From Halorubrum hochsteinianum (GTDB lineage: Archaea > Halobacteriota > Halobacteria > Halobacteriales > Haloferacaceae), in contig NZ_CP098415.1 of the NCBI RefSeq assembly GCF_023702125.1, positions 2,666,001 through 2,730,000 of the forward strand: a DNA stretch of 64,000 nt, given 5' to 3'. Under the pieces are notes generated by a model. The model was not told the DNA's origin. It made no database searches and worked only from the letters and a program-made list of their open reading frames with translations. This document shows positions 15,410 to 25,297 of the stretch, in pieces. Numbering within the stretch: position 1 is the stretch's first letter; each line of letters begins with the position of its first letter. Position numbers and translations under genes: made by a program.

Positions 15410-18094
15410 TCAGCGCCGGAGGAAGCCGAGGAGCGCGTAGTCGCGGTCGGGGTCGTACCGCCGGAACAGCAGGCTGTTCGTCAGCACCGACACCGACGAG
15501 AACGCCATCGCGCCGGCCGCGAGGGCCGGCTGGAGTAGTCCGAGCGAGGCGAGCGGGATCATCGCGGTGTTGTAGCCGAGCGCCCACACGAGGTTCTGTT
15601 TGATCTTCCGGAGCGTCGCGTCCGAGACGCGGATCGCCTTCACGACGTCGAGCGGGTCGTCCCGCATCAGCGTCACGTCGGCGGCCTCGATGGCCACGTC
15701 GGTCCCCGAGCCGATGGCGGTCCCGACGTACGCGACCGCGAGCGCCGGGGCGTCGTTGACGCCGTCGCCGACCATCATCGCCTTTCGGCCCTCGTCTTGG
15801 ATCGTCTCCACGGCGTCGGACTTGTCCTCGGGGAGGACCTCGGCCCGGACGTTCCCGGGGTCGATCCCGACCCGCTCGGCGACCGCGCGGGCCGTGCGCT
15901 CGTTGTCGCCCGTGATCAGCATCACGTCGACGCCGCGCTCGCGCAGCTGGCTCACCGCCTCCGCGGCGCTTGGTTTCACCGTGTCGGCGTCGGCGACGAC
16001 GCCGAGGAGCTCCCCGCCGTCAGCGCCGGCGGGGACGCGGGCGACGAGCATCGCGGTCTTCCCCTCGCGTTCGAGCCGCTCCATCGTCTCCGCGGCCGGC
16101 TCGGGATCGATCCCGGCGTCGCGCAGCAGCTTCCGGTTGCCGACCAGCACCTCGTCGCCGTCCACGGTCGCTCTCACACCGTGACCCGGCACGTTCTCGA
16201 ACGACTCGGGGTCGGAGAGGTCGAGCCCGCGCGCCTCGCCCCCGTCGACGACGGCGCGGGCGAGGGGGTGTTCGCTGCCGCGCTCCGCGCTCGCGGCGAG
16301 CCGAAGCACCTCTTCTTCGGCCGTCGCCGTCGAATCGCCGGTCGCCGCGTCCTCGCTTGCCGCCGCTTCGCTCCCGCTCTCGACGACAGCGCCCCCGTCG
16401 GGCACCTCGCCGACCGCGACAACGTCCGTGAGCTCCATCTCGCCGCGCGTGAGCGTCCCGGTCTTGTCGAAGACGACGGTGTCGACGTCCTTCGTGCGTT
16501 CGAGGACGTCGCCGCCCTTGAACAGGACGCCGTTCCGGGCCCCGATGGTGGTCCCGACCATCGTCGCGGCCGGGGTCGCGAGGCCGAGCGCGCAGGGACA
16601 CGCGATCAGGACCGAGGAGGCGAACACGACCACCGCGAACTCGAACACGGAGACGCCCCCGCCGACCGGCGCGGGCCCGCCCGCGACCTGTCCCCACAGC
16701 GGGAGCCGGTCGACGAACGCCGCGAGCGTCTCGGGGAAGAGGAACCAGACGACCCCCCACAGCAGGGCGTTCGCGATGACCGCCGGCACGAAGTACGCGG
16801 AGATGCGGTCCGCGAGGTTCTGGATGTCGGGCTGGCGCGACTGCGCCTCCTTCACGGTCCGGACGATCTGCTGGAGGGCGGTGTCCGCGCCGACCTTCGT
16901 CGCCTCAACCACGAGGAGCCCGTTCTCGTTGACGGTCGAGCCGACGACCTCGTCGCCCTCGGTCTTCTCGACCGGGACGGACTCGCCGGTGACCATCGAC
17001 TCGTCGACGGCTGACTGCCCCTCGACGACGACGCCGTCGGTCGGGACGCGCTCGCCCGGCCGGACCTTCATCCGGTCGCCGACGGCGACCTCGTCGAGCG
17101 GGACCTCCTCCTCGTCGCCGTCCTCGTCGACGAGGGTGGCGGTGTCGGCCTCCATCTCCAACAGCTTCCGGAGCGCCTCGCCGGCCCGCCCCTTCGAGCG
17201 CGCTTCGAGGTAGTTGCCGAGCGTGATGAAGACGAGGATGAGCGCGGCCGTGTCGAAGTAGACGCTCCCGGCGACCAGGTCGAGGAGGACGGCGACGGAG
17301 TAGACGTACGCCGTCGTGGAGCCCAACGCGATCAGCACGTCCATGTTGGCGCGCCCGTTCGTGACGAGCGCCGTGTAGGAGTTCCTGTAGAACGGCCGGC
17401 CGAGCACGACCTGGACCGGCGTCGCGAGCGCGAACGCGACCCAGTGGATCCCGACGCCGAAGACCCGGTCCGGGACGACCGCGCCGCCGAGGAGGAGGGC
17501 GTCGATCATGAAGAAGAGCAGCGGCGCGGAGAGCGCGGCCCCGAACAGCGTCAGCCGGCGCTGCCTGCGGATCTCGGCGTTCCGGGCCGCATCGCGCGCG
17601 CTCTCGTCCGAGCCGTCCCCGCCCGTGCCGTCGGCCCCCTCACCGCCATCTCCCCCGCCGTCGCCGCTGCCGTCCTCGCGGACCGGCGAGTACCCAGCGT
17701 CCTCGACGGCGTCGTACAGCGCCGAGAGCGAGGTGTCGGCGGGGTTGTACCGCACCCGCGCCTCGTCGGTCGCGTAGTTCACGTCGGCCTCGATGACCCC
17801 GTCGACCGCTTCGATGGCGTCGCGGTTGGCGTCCGCGCAGTTCGCACAGCTCATGTCGGTGATCGCCACGGTCACCGTCTCGGAGACGGCCCCGTAGCCC
17901 GCGTCCTCGATCGCCTCGTAGATCGCGGCGAGCGAGGTCCGCTCCGGGTCGTACTCGACGCTGGCCTCGTCGGTCGCGTAGTTCGCGTCCGCCCGCGAGA
18001 CCCCGTCGAGCGACGCCACGGCGTCGCCGACGGTCGCCGAGCAGTTGGCGCAGCTCATCCCCGTGATGTCGAGGTGGGCGGTTCTGGTGCTCAT
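15410..18094 (-). CDS. copA: Copper-translocating P-type ATPase
   Basis: An 894-residue P1B-type ATPase. Two heavy-metal-associated domains sit at the N-terminus, each with a CxxC (GMSCANC near residue 13, DMSCANC near 79). A Gly/Asp-rich linker and eight membrane helices follow. The transport motif [10 protein letters not shown] is near residue 487, the phosphorylated Asp in DKTGTLT near 533, SEHPLARA near 605 and the hinge [11 protein letters not shown] near 790. The CPC motif points to Cu(I) export. The start at 18094 puts the first HMA domain directly at the N-terminus. No CopZ or copper regulator is next to it. Confidence 0.95.
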   Translation of the reverse strand: MSTRTAHLDITGMSCANCSATVGDAVASLDGVSRADANYATDEASVEYDPERTSLAAIYEAIEDAGYGAVSETVTVAITDMSCANCADANRDAIEAVDGVIEADVNYATDEARVRYNPADTSLSALYDAVEDAGYSPVREDGSGDGGGDGGEGADGTGGDGSDESARDAARNAEIRRQRRLTLFGAALSAPLLFFMIDALLLGGAVVPDRVFGVGIHWVAFALATPVQVVLGRPFYRNSYTALVTNGRANMDVLIALGSTTAYVYSVAVLLDLVAGSVYFDTAALILVFITLGNYLEARSKGRAGEALRKLLEMEADTATLVDEDGDEEEVPLDEVAVGDRMKVRPGERVPTDGVVVEGQSAVDESMVTGESVPVEKTEGDEVVGSTVNENGLLVVEATKVGADTALQQIVRTVKEAQSRQPDIQNLADRISAYFVPAVIANALLWGVVWFLFPETLAAFVDRLPLWGQVAGGPAPVGGGVSVFEFAVVVFASSVLIACPCALGLATPAATMVGTTIGARNGVLFKGGDVLERTKDVDTVVFDKTGTLTRGEMELTDVVAVGEVPDGGAVVESGSEAAASEDAATGDSTATAEEEVLRLAASAERGSEHPLARAVVDGGEARGLDLSDPESFENVPGHGVRATVDGDEVLVGNRKLLRDAGIDPEPAAETMERLEREGKTAMLVARVPAGADGGELLGVVADADTVKPSAAEAVSQLRERGVDVMLITGDNERTARAVAERVGIDPGNVRAEVLPEDKSDAVETIQDEGRKAMMVGDGVNDAPALAVAYVGTAIGSGTDVAIEAADVTLMRDDPLDVVKAIRVSDATLRKIKQNLVWALGYNTAMIPLASLGLLQPALAAGAMAFSSVSVLTNSLLFRRYDPDRDYALLGFLRR

Positions 18095-18240
18095 CTTGGG
18101 TAGTACTACGGGCTACTCCCTTAGTGCGTTTTCCCATTCGGAAGCAAAGTCTGAGGCGGATCGGATTTTGGAATCGAAAGCGATCGGCGCGGATCGGCCG
18201 AGTTCGGTCCGAGTTTCGGTCGGCGGTCGCGGCGCACGCA

Positions 18241-18250
18241 ACACTTATAC
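18241..18250 (+). promoter_or_regulatory. TATA element of the cold-shock gene
   Basis: The stretch acacttatac lies about 27-34 bases before the ATG at 18277, fitting an archaeal TATA box and an almost leaderless mRNA. Confidence 0.55.
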
Positions 18251-18276
18251 GCACGTCGGGAGACAGTTGAGACGCG

Positions 18277-18471
18277 ATGGCGACAGGCAAGGTCGACTTC
18301 TTCAACGACACCGGCGGCTACGGATTCATCGAGACTGACGACGCTGACGAGGACGTGTTCTTCCACATGGAAGACGTCGGCGGCCCGGACCTCGAGGAGG
18401 GACAGGAGGTAGAGTTCGAGATCGAGGAGGCGGACAAGGGTCCGCGCGCGACGAACCTCACTCGGCTGTAA
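18277..18471 (+). CDS. cspA: Cold-shock domain protein
   Basis: A 64-residue single cold-shock domain. It starts MATGKVDFFNDTGGYGFIET, with RNP1 (GGYGFIET) and RNP2 (DVFFHM) intact. Such proteins bind single-stranded RNA or DNA and melt RNA structure. The domain is highly acidic (ADEDVFFHMEDV, DLEEGQEVEFEIEE), as is usual for haloarchaeal versions. The gene stands alone with its own TATA element. Confidence 0.96.
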   Translation: MATGKVDFFNDTGGYGFIETDDADEDVFFHMEDVGGPDLEEGQEVEFEIEEADKGPRATNLTRL

Positions 18472-18588
18472 CTCGCCCGGCGGTATCCGCTACCGGCAGA
18501 CTCGGACAGCTCTCGAAACGCGTTCCCGTATATTCACGCCCCGAGCGACTGCGCCGCCGTTTTGGTCGGCGAGCGTCGATCGCCCTCC

Positions 18589-19176
18589 ATGGCGGGTGAC
18601 GACACTCACGCGGCCCCGGACGACGACGACGCTCACGCGGTCACGGACGACCTCGACGCGTTCGTCGCCGAGAACCTCGACCGCTACGCCGAGACGCAGG
18701 GCGTCCTCCCCGAACGGCTCGACGAGTTCGGCGAGACGTACCGCTCGCAGGGCCACCTGACCCGGGACCAGCTGTACGAGATCGCCTACGAGTCGTCGAC
18801 GCGGAGCGCCTACCACGTCGAGAAGAACCCCGAGGCGCGGTGTCGGGAGGTCACCGAGAACGCCCGCGCGGTCGACGGTGACTTCTCGACGATCCACCTG
18901 ATCACGGGGCTCGCCGGGTTCAAAGCGCCGACCGCGTCGTGCGTGGTCGCCGCGCTCGACGGCGACCGGCACGCCGTCGTCGACACTCGGGTCTGGGCGT
19001 CGCTCGAACGGTTGGGCTACCTCGACGGGCGCAAGGAGTCGTTCGACGCCGGCGACTACGTCGCGATGATCGGGCCGATCCGCGAGATCGCCGACGAGAC
19101 GGGCCACCGGGCGGTCGACGTGGGGTACGCGCTGTTCGCGCACGACGCGCACGTCAGGGAGGGGACGCTCCACTGA
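18589..19176 (+). CDS. Conserved protein with DNA-glycosylase-like core, function unknown
   Basis: A 195-residue protein from the ATG at 18589. The middle holds GLAGFKAPTASCVVAAL followed by VVDTRVWASLERLGY, which recalls the helix-hairpin-helix and following Asp of HhH-GPD base-excision glycosylases (GxGxKTAxxV ... D). No FeS-cluster cysteines are seen. The N-terminal 25 residues are an Asp-rich leader. An upstream TTG at 18562 is in frame but less likely. I would call it a possible HhH-fold protein, with no claim of activity. It stands alone, convergent with the SDR gene. Confidence 0.62.
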   Translation: MAGDDTHAAPDDDDAHAVTDDLDAFVAENLDRYAETQGVLPERLDEFGETYRSQGHLTRDQLYEIAYESSTRSAYHVEKNPEARCREVTENARAVDGDFSTIHLITGLAGFKAPTASCVVAALDGDRHAVVDTRVWASLERLGYLDGRKESFDAGDYVAMIGPIREIADETGHRAVDVGYALFAHDAHVREGTLH

Positions 19177-19219
19177 GGCGGTCACCGCGTCGGCGAGGCG
19201 GTCGACCGCGCCGGTCCCG

Positions 19220-20215
19220 TCAGACCGGGAACTCGACGCCGGTCGCCTCGGTCGAGTACTCCCAGAGCCTCCGAGCGTCCTCGCGGTCGTAGGAGGCGTC
19301 GTTCGACCGGCCGACGGTCGGATGTCCGCGCATGTTCATCAGGCCGCCCGGCTCGACGTACGCGCCGCCGTCGACATCGGCCGTCGCGGCGTACAGCATG
19401 GGTTCGACGCCGACATCGGGATCCTGCCCGAGGACGGCGTTCGCGGCCTTCATCCCGACCTTCATCAGCGGATTCCCGCTCTCGTCGGCGGTCCGCATCT
19501 GGAGGTTCGTGTCGGTGTAGCCGGGGTGGCAGGCGACGCTCCGGACGCCGCTTACGTCCTCGGCGTCGTCGAGCCGCCGCTGGAGTTCGTAGGCGAAGAG
19601 CAGGTTCGACAGCTTGCTGCGCCCGTACGCCTTCCACTTCCCGTACGACCGCTCCCAGTTGAGGTCGGTGAAGTCCATCTCGCCCTGCTCGTGCGCGCCC
19701 GAGGACTGGGTGACGACGCGCGCGTCGCCGGACTCCGTCCGGCTTCCAGCGGCGCTGTGCGCCGCCCCGTCGCCCCCGATCCCCTCTGCGGCGTCGAGGA
19801 GCGGAAAGAGCCGGCCGGTGAGCGCGAAGTGGCCGAGGTGGTTGACGCCGAACTGGGTCTCGAACCCGTCCTCGGTCTCGCTCCGCGGGATGGCCATCAC
19901 GCCCGCGTTGTTACAGAGCACGTCGACCGCCTCGTAGTCGTCGGCGAGCCCCTCGGCGAACGCCGCCACGGAGTCGAGCGACGCGAGGTCGCACTCGCGC
20001 ACGTCGAGGTCGCCGTCGACCGCGCCGCCCGCGTCGGCGCGGATCTCGGCGGCCGCGTCCTCGGCGCGCTCGACGCTCCGGCACGCCATCACGACGGTCG
20101 CCCCCTTGGCGGCGAACGCGCGGGTTCCCTCGAACCCGAGCCCGCTGTTCGCCCCCGTGACGACAACCGTCTTCCCGTCCAACCGCGGCATGTCCTCGGC
20201 CGTCCAGTCGGTCAT
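19220..20215 (-). CDS. Short-chain dehydrogenase/reductase
   Basis: A 331-residue SDR related to the retinol dehydrogenase/protochlorophyllide reductase-like group. The NAD(P) motif is TGANSGLGFEGT near residue 21, the NNAG strand LCNNAGVMAIPRS near 100, and the active-site YGRSK is in KWKAYGRSKLSNLLF near 205. I chose the ATG at 20215 (MTDWTAEDMPRLDGKTVVV) because MTDWT is the usual start in haloarchaeal relatives. A longer in-frame start at 20335 would run into the topoisomerase promoter. A Ser/Gly-rich insert lies around residues 165-180. Confidence 0.88.
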   Translation of the reverse strand: MTDWTAEDMPRLDGKTVVVTGANSGLGFEGTRAFAAKGATVVMACRSVERAEDAAAEIRADAGGAVDGDLDVRECDLASLDSVAAFAEGLADDYEAVDVLCNNAGVMAIPRSETEDGFETQFGVNHLGHFALTGRLFPLLDAAEGIGGDGAAHSAAGSRTESGDARVVTQSSGAHEQGEMDFTDLNWERSYGKWKAYGRSKLSNLLFAYELQRRLDDAEDVSGVRSVACHPGYTDTNLQMRTADESGNPLMKVGMKAANAVLGQDPDVGVEPMLYAATADVDGGAYVEPGGLMNMRGHPTVGRSNDASYDREDARRLWEYSTEATGVEFPV

Positions 20216-20385
20216 GTCACGACGGAGGGGCGTCACGGTGAGAAACCTGTCGGCCGGATCGGAGGTCGCCGTCCCGTGGGAGACGCTCCCGAACAGGGCG
20301 ACAAGACGGCGTCTGCCGCGGAGATACACTTTCACCGCGCCGCCGGTGCGTTTTTAACTGCCTCGGTGGAAGGGAGGGACACCGA

Positions 20386-22860
20386 ATGACGTCCTTCCAG
20401 TCGACGATCGGCGACGAGGAGGGGATCGCGGAGGAGCTGGCGGAGGGCCAGCGCGAGATCTCCATCGCCGAGTTCTTCGAGAAGAACAAACACATGCTCG
20501 GGTTCGACTCGGGCGCTCGCGGGCTCGTCACCGCCGTCAAGGAGGCGGTCGACAACGCCCTCGACGCGACCGAGGAGGCCGGCTACCTCCCCGACATCTA
20601 CATCGAGATCGAGGAGGTGGGCGACTACTACCGGCTCGTCATCGAGGACAACGGGCCGGGCATCACGAAAGAACAGCTCCCCAAGGTGTTCGGGAAGCTC
20701 CTGTACGGCAGCCGGTTCCACGCCCGCGAGCAGTCGCGCGGCCAGCAGGGGATCGGCATCTCGGCGGCCGTGCTCTACTCCCAGCTGACCTCCGGCCAGC
20801 CGGCGAAGATCACCTCGCGGCCGAAGGGCCAGTCGCGGGCGCAGTACTTCGAGCTCATCATCGACACGGACACGAACGAGCCGGAGATCCAGACCGACGA
20901 GGAGACGACGTGGGACCGCCCGCACGGCACGCGGATCGAGCTGGAGATGGAGGCGAACATGCGCGCCCGCCAGCAGCTCCACGACTACGTGAAACACACG
21001 GCGGTCGTCAACCCCCACGCGCGGCTCGAACTGCGCGAGCCGGGGCTCGACGAGCCGATGAAGTTCGAGCGCGCGACCGACGAGCTGCCGGCGGAGACTC
21101 ACGAAATTCGACCGCACCCGCACGGCGTCGAACTCGGGTCGCTGATCAAGATGCTGGAGGCGACCGAGTCGTACTCGGTCTCCGGATTCCTCCAAGAGGA
21201 GTTCACGCGCGTCGGCAAGAAGACCGCCGACTCGGTCATCGACAACTTCCGCGACGTGTACTACGGCCGGGAGCTGTCGTGGTCGCCGCCGCGCGCCCAC
21301 GCCGACCGCGACGTCGCGAGCACGGTGGCCGAGGCGGTCGCCAACAAGGGCAAGGACGCGACGACCGCCTTCGCCGAGGGCGTCGCGGAGGCGGTCGGGA
21401 ACAACGACCGGCTCGCCCGGTCCGAGGTCGCCGCGATCGTCGACGAGGTCGCCGAGACGGTCGCGGACGACACGGGCAAGACGTTCGGCGGCACCGTCCG
21501 CGAGAACGCGGTCGACGCCGCGTGGCGAGCGGTCACCGGAGTCGGCGGCGACGAGGACGGAGACGCGGCCGACGCGTCCGGCGAGGGCGACGCGGACGAC
21601 GAGGGCGACACCATCGAGTCCCCGCTCGTCCCCGACATCTACGCCCTGGTCGACGACGCGACGTCGACCCGGAAGGACGACGCCGCGATCCAGGCGATGG
21701 CCGAGGCGCTGGCGCGCCGGTTCGAGAACCTCGACGGCGACGCGTTCCGGGTCACGCTCGACGACCTCGAACGGCTCGTCGCCGACGCGGCGTCGTTCGT
21801 CGCCGAGCAGCGAGACGCGACGTTCGGCGAGACCGCCCGCGAGAACGTCGTCGAGGCGTTCTGGTCGCGGGCGGTGACGGTCCCGGACGACCCGCCGAAG
21901 GTGAAGGCGATCGCGGGGAGCCGGGACGCGGCCGCCGACCTGCTCGAAGCGATGCGGACCACGGACATCCTCGCGCCGCCGACCGACTGCCTCGCGCCGA
22001 TCACGGAGGAACTGGTCGAGGCGGGGCTGCGGAAGGAGTACGACGCCGACTTCTACGCGGCCGCGACCCGCGACGCCGACGTTCACGGCGGCGACCCCTT
22101 CATCGTCGAGGCCGGCATCGCCTACGGTGGGGAGATCCCGTCGGAGGGGTCGGTCGAACTGCTGCGGTTCGCGAACCGCGTCCCGCTCGTCTACCAGCGC
22201 GGCGCGTGCGCGACGACGGACGTGATCAAGGGGATCGGCTGGCGGAACTACGGGTTAGACCAGCCCGGCGGCTCCGGCATGCCGAACGGGCCGGCGGTCA
22301 TCAGCATCCACGTCGCCTCCACCAACGTCCCGTTCACGAGCGAGTCGAAGGACGCGCTCGCGAACGTCCCGGAGATCGAAGACGAGATCGAACTGGCGGT
22401 GCGCGAGGCGGCCCGCGAGCTGAAGTCGTTCCTCAACAAGCGGCGCTCGATGCAGCAGCGCCGGGAGAAACAGGACGTCCTCGGTCGGATCCTCCCCGAG
22501 ATGGCCGACAAGGTGTCGGAGGTGACGGGCCGGTCGCGCCCCGACATCGACGGGGCCTTGGCGCGGATCATGAACAACGTCAGCGTCGAGCGCGAGGTGA
22601 ACGGCGAGACGGTGACGCTGGTGGTCGAGAACCACTCGGACGTGAACGAGGAGCTGGAGATCACGGACATCGTCTCGGCGGAGCCGACCGACCTCTCGGA
22701 CGGGACGGCCGTGGACATGGACGGCGAGTGGTTCGTCCAGTGGAAGCCCGAGGTGCCCTCGGGCGACGAGCGGGAACTGACGTACGCGGTCGACGGCGAC
22801 GCGGAGTTCGAGGTCAGCGTCGGCGGCGTGGAGACGGAGAAACTGACGGTGAACGCCTAA
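20386..22860 (+). CDS. top6B: DNA topoisomerase VI subunit B
   Basis: An 824-residue GHKL ATPase subunit of topoisomerase VI, the type IIB enzyme that relaxes and decatenates DNA in archaea. ATP-site motifs are [14 protein letters not shown] (N box, about 51), IEDNGPGI (about 86) and [16 protein letters not shown] (lid, about 120-135). The transducer block with the switch lysine region is near INKxx-like [10 protein letters not shown] at about 683. The protein is longer than crenarchaeal homologues (about 530) because of an acidic linker (about 385-412) and two similar segments of about 75 residues (about 308-385 and 434-506). A TATA-like gcgttttt-aac lies about 30 bases upstream. Confidence 0.96.
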   Translation: MTSFQSTIGDEEGIAEELAEGQREISIAEFFEKNKHMLGFDSGARGLVTAVKEAVDNALDATEEAGYLPDIYIEIEEVGDYYRLVIEDNGPGITKEQLPKVFGKLLYGSRFHAREQSRGQQGIGISAAVLYSQLTSGQPAKITSRPKGQSRAQYFELIIDTDTNEPEIQTDEETTWDRPHGTRIELEMEANMRARQQLHDYVKHTAVVNPHARLELREPGLDEPMKFERATDELPAETHEIRPHPHGVELGSLIKMLEATESYSVSGFLQEEFTRVGKKTADSVIDNFRDVYYGRELSWSPPRAHADRDVASTVAEAVANKGKDATTAFAEGVAEAVGNNDRLARSEVAAIVDEVAETVADDTGKTFGGTVRENAVDAAWRAVTGVGGDEDGDAADASGEGDADDEGDTIESPLVPDIYALVDDATSTRKDDAAIQAMAEALARRFENLDGDAFRVTLDDLERLVADAASFVAEQRDATFGETARENVVEAFWSRAVTVPDDPPKVKAIAGSRDAAADLLEAMRTTDILAPPTDCLAPITEELVEAGLRKEYDADFYAAATRDADVHGGDPFIVEAGIAYGGEIPSEGSVELLRFANRVPLVYQRGACATTDVIKGIGWRNYGLDQPGGSGMPNGPAVISIHVASTNVPFTSESKDALANVPEIEDEIELAVREAARELKSFLNKRRSMQQRREKQDVLGRILPEMADKVSEVTGRSRPDIDGALARIMNNVSVEREVNGETVTLVVENHSDVNEELEITDIVSAEPTDLSDGTAVDMDGEWFVQWKPEVPSGDERELTYAVDGDAEFEVSVGGVETEKLTVNA

Positions 22861-23946
22861 ATGACGACCGAAAGCGACGCACGAGACGAGCTGATCGACC
22901 TGGCCGCGGACTTCTACGACCAGTTCGCGGACGGGAGGATCCCGGAGATGACGCTCCCCACGCGGACGAAGAGCAACATCGAGTACGACGAGGAGAGCGG
23001 CGTCTGGACGTACGGCGACCGCACCTCGACGCGCAGCGCCAACTCGGTGCGGGGCGCGCGCAAGCTGTTGAAGGCGGCGTACACGATCGAGTTCCTCGCC
23101 GACCAGCTGGACGACGACCGCTCCTCGACGCTGCGTGAGCTGTACTACCTCTCGGAGTCGTGGGACAACGACGAGGCGCAGTTCAAGAGCCAAGACGAGT
23201 CGAACGACCTCGTGGAGGACCTCGAAATCGTCACGGGCGTCACCCGCGAGGACTTCCACATGCGGCCGGAGGAGTCCGGCGCGAAGGTGATGGGACCGCT
23301 GGAGATCCGCGAGCAGACCAACCGCGGCGACCGCGAGATCCACTGCCAGCTCGACGTGGGACAGGGCGGCTACCAGATCCCAAACAACCCGGACACGATC
23401 GAGTTCCTCGACAACGACGCCGAGTTCGTCCTCTGCGTCGAGACCGGCGGCATGCGCGACCGGCTCGTCGAGAACGGGTTCGACGAGGCACACGACGCCC
23501 TCGTCGTCCACCTCGGCGGCCAGCCCGCCCGCGCCACGCGCCGGCTGACGAAGCGGTTCCGCGACGAGCTCGACCTCCCCGTGGTGGTGTTCACGGACGG
23601 CGATCCGTGGTCGTACCGGATCTACGGCTCCGTGGCGTACGGCTCGATCAAGTCCGCGCACCTCTCGAAGTACCTCGCGACGCCGGAGGCGCGGTTCATC
23701 GGGATCCAGCCCGAGGACATCGTGGAGTACGACCTCCCGAGCGACCCGCTCTCGGACTCCGACATCAACGCCCTCGAATCCGAGCTGGAGGACCCGCGCT
23801 TCCAGACCGACTACTGGGAGGAGCAGATCGAACTACAGCTCGACATCGGGAAGAAGTCCGAACAGCAGTCGCTGGCGAGCCGCGGCCTCGACTTCGTCAC
23901 CGACACCTACCTCCCCGAGCGGCTCGGCGAGATGGGCGTGCTGTAA
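22861..23946 (+). CDS. top6A: DNA topoisomerase VI subunit A (Spo11-like)
   Basis: A 361-residue DNA-cleaving subunit. The catalytic tyrosine is in [13 protein letters not shown] (near residue 99), in the 5Y-CAP domain. The TOPRIM metal-binding motif is [13 protein letters not shown] (near 244), and [17 protein letters not shown] follows. Length matches archaeal Top6A and eukaryotic Spo11 cores. The ATG starts directly after the subunit B stop with no spacer, so the subunits are co-translated in a fixed ratio. Confidence 0.97.
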   Translation: MTTESDARDELIDLAADFYDQFADGRIPEMTLPTRTKSNIEYDEESGVWTYGDRTSTRSANSVRGARKLLKAAYTIEFLADQLDDDRSSTLRELYYLSESWDNDEAQFKSQDESNDLVEDLEIVTGVTREDFHMRPEESGAKVMGPLEIREQTNRGDREIHCQLDVGQGGYQIPNNPDTIEFLDNDAEFVLCVETGGMRDRLVENGFDEAHDALVVHLGGQPARATRRLTKRFRDELDLPVVVFTDGDPWSYRIYGSVAYGSIKSAHLSKYLATPEARFIGIQPEDIVEYDLPSDPLSDSDINALESELEDPRFQTDYWEEQIELQLDIGKKSEQQSLASRGLDFVTDTYLPERLGEMGVL

Positions 23947-24138
23947 GAAGAGACCCCGAAACATCGACGATGGCGCGTGCCTGCGAGCGCCCGACAGGGC
24001 GCGAAGCCAGCACGCGCGAGGTCGTCGGGCTTCGCCCGACTGCCCGTGGCGCGTCGCGCCACGCTGTCGCCGGCGCTGCGCGCCGGCTGCCAGAGGGACC
24101 GAAGGTCCCTCGCTGGACGCGGCGAACGCGAGCGACAA

Positions 24139-24175
24139 AGCCGCGAGCCGTGAGCCGCGAGCCGTGAGCCGCGAG
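24139..24175 (+). repeat. 14-bp tandem repeat, 2.6 copies
   Basis: AGCCGCGAGCCGTG occurs at 24139-24152 and 24153-24166, followed by a partial copy at 24167-24175. It lies in the non-coding gap after top6A. Confidence 0.85.
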
Positions 24176-24324
24176 GCTGGGGAGGCGTGAGGTGCGGCCG
24201 CTGTGCGTTCCCGCGAGCGAAGTGAGCGGGAGCACGGGAGTCGCAGCCCGCACAGCGAAGCGAGCAGGAACGTCTTCCGGTGGGGCGGGACTCGAAGGGG
24301 CAGTCGCGAGGCGGTCGCGGGCGT

Positions 24325-24347
24325 TCACGAGAGCGGAGCTCTCGTGA
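24325..24347. repeat. Perfect 10-bp inverted repeat (hairpin)
   Basis: Arms TCACGAGAGC and GCTCTCGTGA enclose the three bases GGA. Such a stem would be very stable as RNA or DNA. It is followed five bases later by another hairpin. Confidence 0.85.
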
Positions 24348-24352
24348 GCCAA

Positions 24353-24373
24353 TCAGAACGCTTCGTGTTCTGA
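24353..24373. repeat. 7-bp inverted repeat (hairpin)
   Basis: Arms TCAGAAC and GTTCTGA enclose GCTTCGT. Together with the hairpin at 24325-24347 it forms a two-stem element that may be a dispersed repeat family or an RNA fold. Confidence 0.75.
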
Positions 24374-24505
24374 TGACGACGCGAGCACCGCAAGGAGCGG
24401 GTGAAACGAGCGACTGAGGAGCGCGGCGAGCGTGCGCCCGCCTCCCGGCTGGGGCTTCGGCCGTGTTCACATCCCCGGTCGGCTGACTATCCGATCCCGT
24501 GATCT

Positions 24506-24742
24506 TCACTCCTCGTCATCCGCGATCTCGCCGACCTCGCGTCGCTCGCCGTCGGCGTCGTCGTTCGCGTATTTATAAACGACGCCCGCCTCCTCGTCGG
24601 CAGTCGCGTTGTGCGACCCGTCACAGAGCGGTTTCGAGTCCGACAGGCCGCACTGACAGACGTAGATCTTCCCGTCGTCCCCCTTGTCGTCGTCGTCGAG
24701 AATCGCCGGTCCGTCCGCTTCATGTGTCACTTCCCGGGCCAT
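24506..24742 (-). CDS. CDGSH iron-sulfur domain protein
   Basis: A 78-residue protein with the 2Fe-2S motif CQCGLSDSKPLCDGSH (about residues 29-44), matching C-x-C-x2-S-x3-P-x-C-D-G-S-H exactly. The cluster is bound by three Cys and one His and is redox-active and labile. I use the ATG at 24742 (MAREVTHEADGPAIL), which keeps the domain near the N-terminus as in small archaeal members; longer frames upstream overlap the msrB promoter. It is divergent from msrB, with 84 bases between starts, so the two redox genes may share control. Confidence 0.92.
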   Translation of the reverse strand: MAREVTHEADGPAILDDDDKGDDGKIYVCQCGLSDSKPLCDGSHNATADEEAGVVYKYANDDADGERREVGEIADDEE

Positions 24743-24826
24743 GAATCGCGAGTCGGCCGCGACTCGCATACCGTTTGCGACGCCGACCGCCGCAACCCCC
24801 TTGCCCGTGGGGGACGTATCGGTGGT

Positions 24827-25255
24827 ATGAGCGAGACGAGCGATTCGACCGAGACAGGCGGCGTCGACCCGGAGGAACTGACCGACGAGGAGTGGCGCGA
24901 GCGACTCACGGACGAGGAGTACCGCGTGCTGCGCGAGAGCGGCACAGAGGCGAAGTTCTCCGGCGAGTACGTCGACCACCACCCCGACGACGGGGAGTAC
25001 CGCTGTCGGGCCTGCGGAACCGTCCTCTTCGAGGCCGAGACGAAGTACGAGTCGGGCTGCGGCTGGCCCGCCTTCTACGCCGCCGAGGAGGAGAACGTCA
25101 CGACCACGATAGACACCAGCCACGGGATGCGCCGCACCGAGGTCCGCTGTGCGAACTGCGACTCCCACCTCGGGCACGTGTTCGACGACGGGCCGGAGCC
25201 GACCGGGAAGCGGTTCTGTATCAACTCGGTCGCGATGGAGTACGACGACGAGTAG
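24827..25255 (+). CDS. msrB: Peptide-methionine (R)-S-oxide reductase
   Basis: A 142-residue MsrB that repairs oxidised methionine (R form) in proteins. Two zinc-type CxxC pairs (CRACG and CANCD), CGWPAFYAA, the HLGHVFDDGPEPTG block and the catalytic cysteine in RFCINSVAMEY are all present. The ATG at 24827 gives the acidic start MSETSDSTETGG. It stands divergent to the CDGSH gene. Confidence 0.96.
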   Translation: MSETSDSTETGGVDPEELTDEEWRERLTDEEYRVLRESGTEAKFSGEYVDHHPDDGEYRCRACGTVLFEAETKYESGCGWPAFYAAEEENVTTTIDTSHGMRRTEVRCANCDSHLGHVFDDGPEPTGKRFCINSVAMEYDDE

Positions 25256-25297
25256 GCGGGTTCGACGGGGATCGCCCCCGCTACCCGGACTAACGCG

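Larger units (their letters stand above)
23947..24505. other. Hairpin-rich intergenic region without a gene
   Basis: About 560 GC-rich bases between top6A and the CDGSH gene. I see no protein with family features in any frame. It holds a 14-bp tandem repeat, two perfect hairpins next to each other and many short motifs such as gcgagcgaagtgagcggg. It may contain the top6 terminator and a structured RNA or a dispersed haloarchaeal intergenic repeat. Confidence 0.55.

Noticed and set aside
20216-20335. Longer start of the SDR gene at 20335
   Set aside because: It would place the N-terminus within the top6B promoter region, and MTDWT at 20215 is the usual start of haloarchaeal relatives.
24000-24420. 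Possible protein genes in the gap after top6A (several Arg/Ala-rich frames on both strands)
   Set aside because: All are low-complexity frames of GC-rich repeats, none shows acidic haloarchaeal composition or a known motif.
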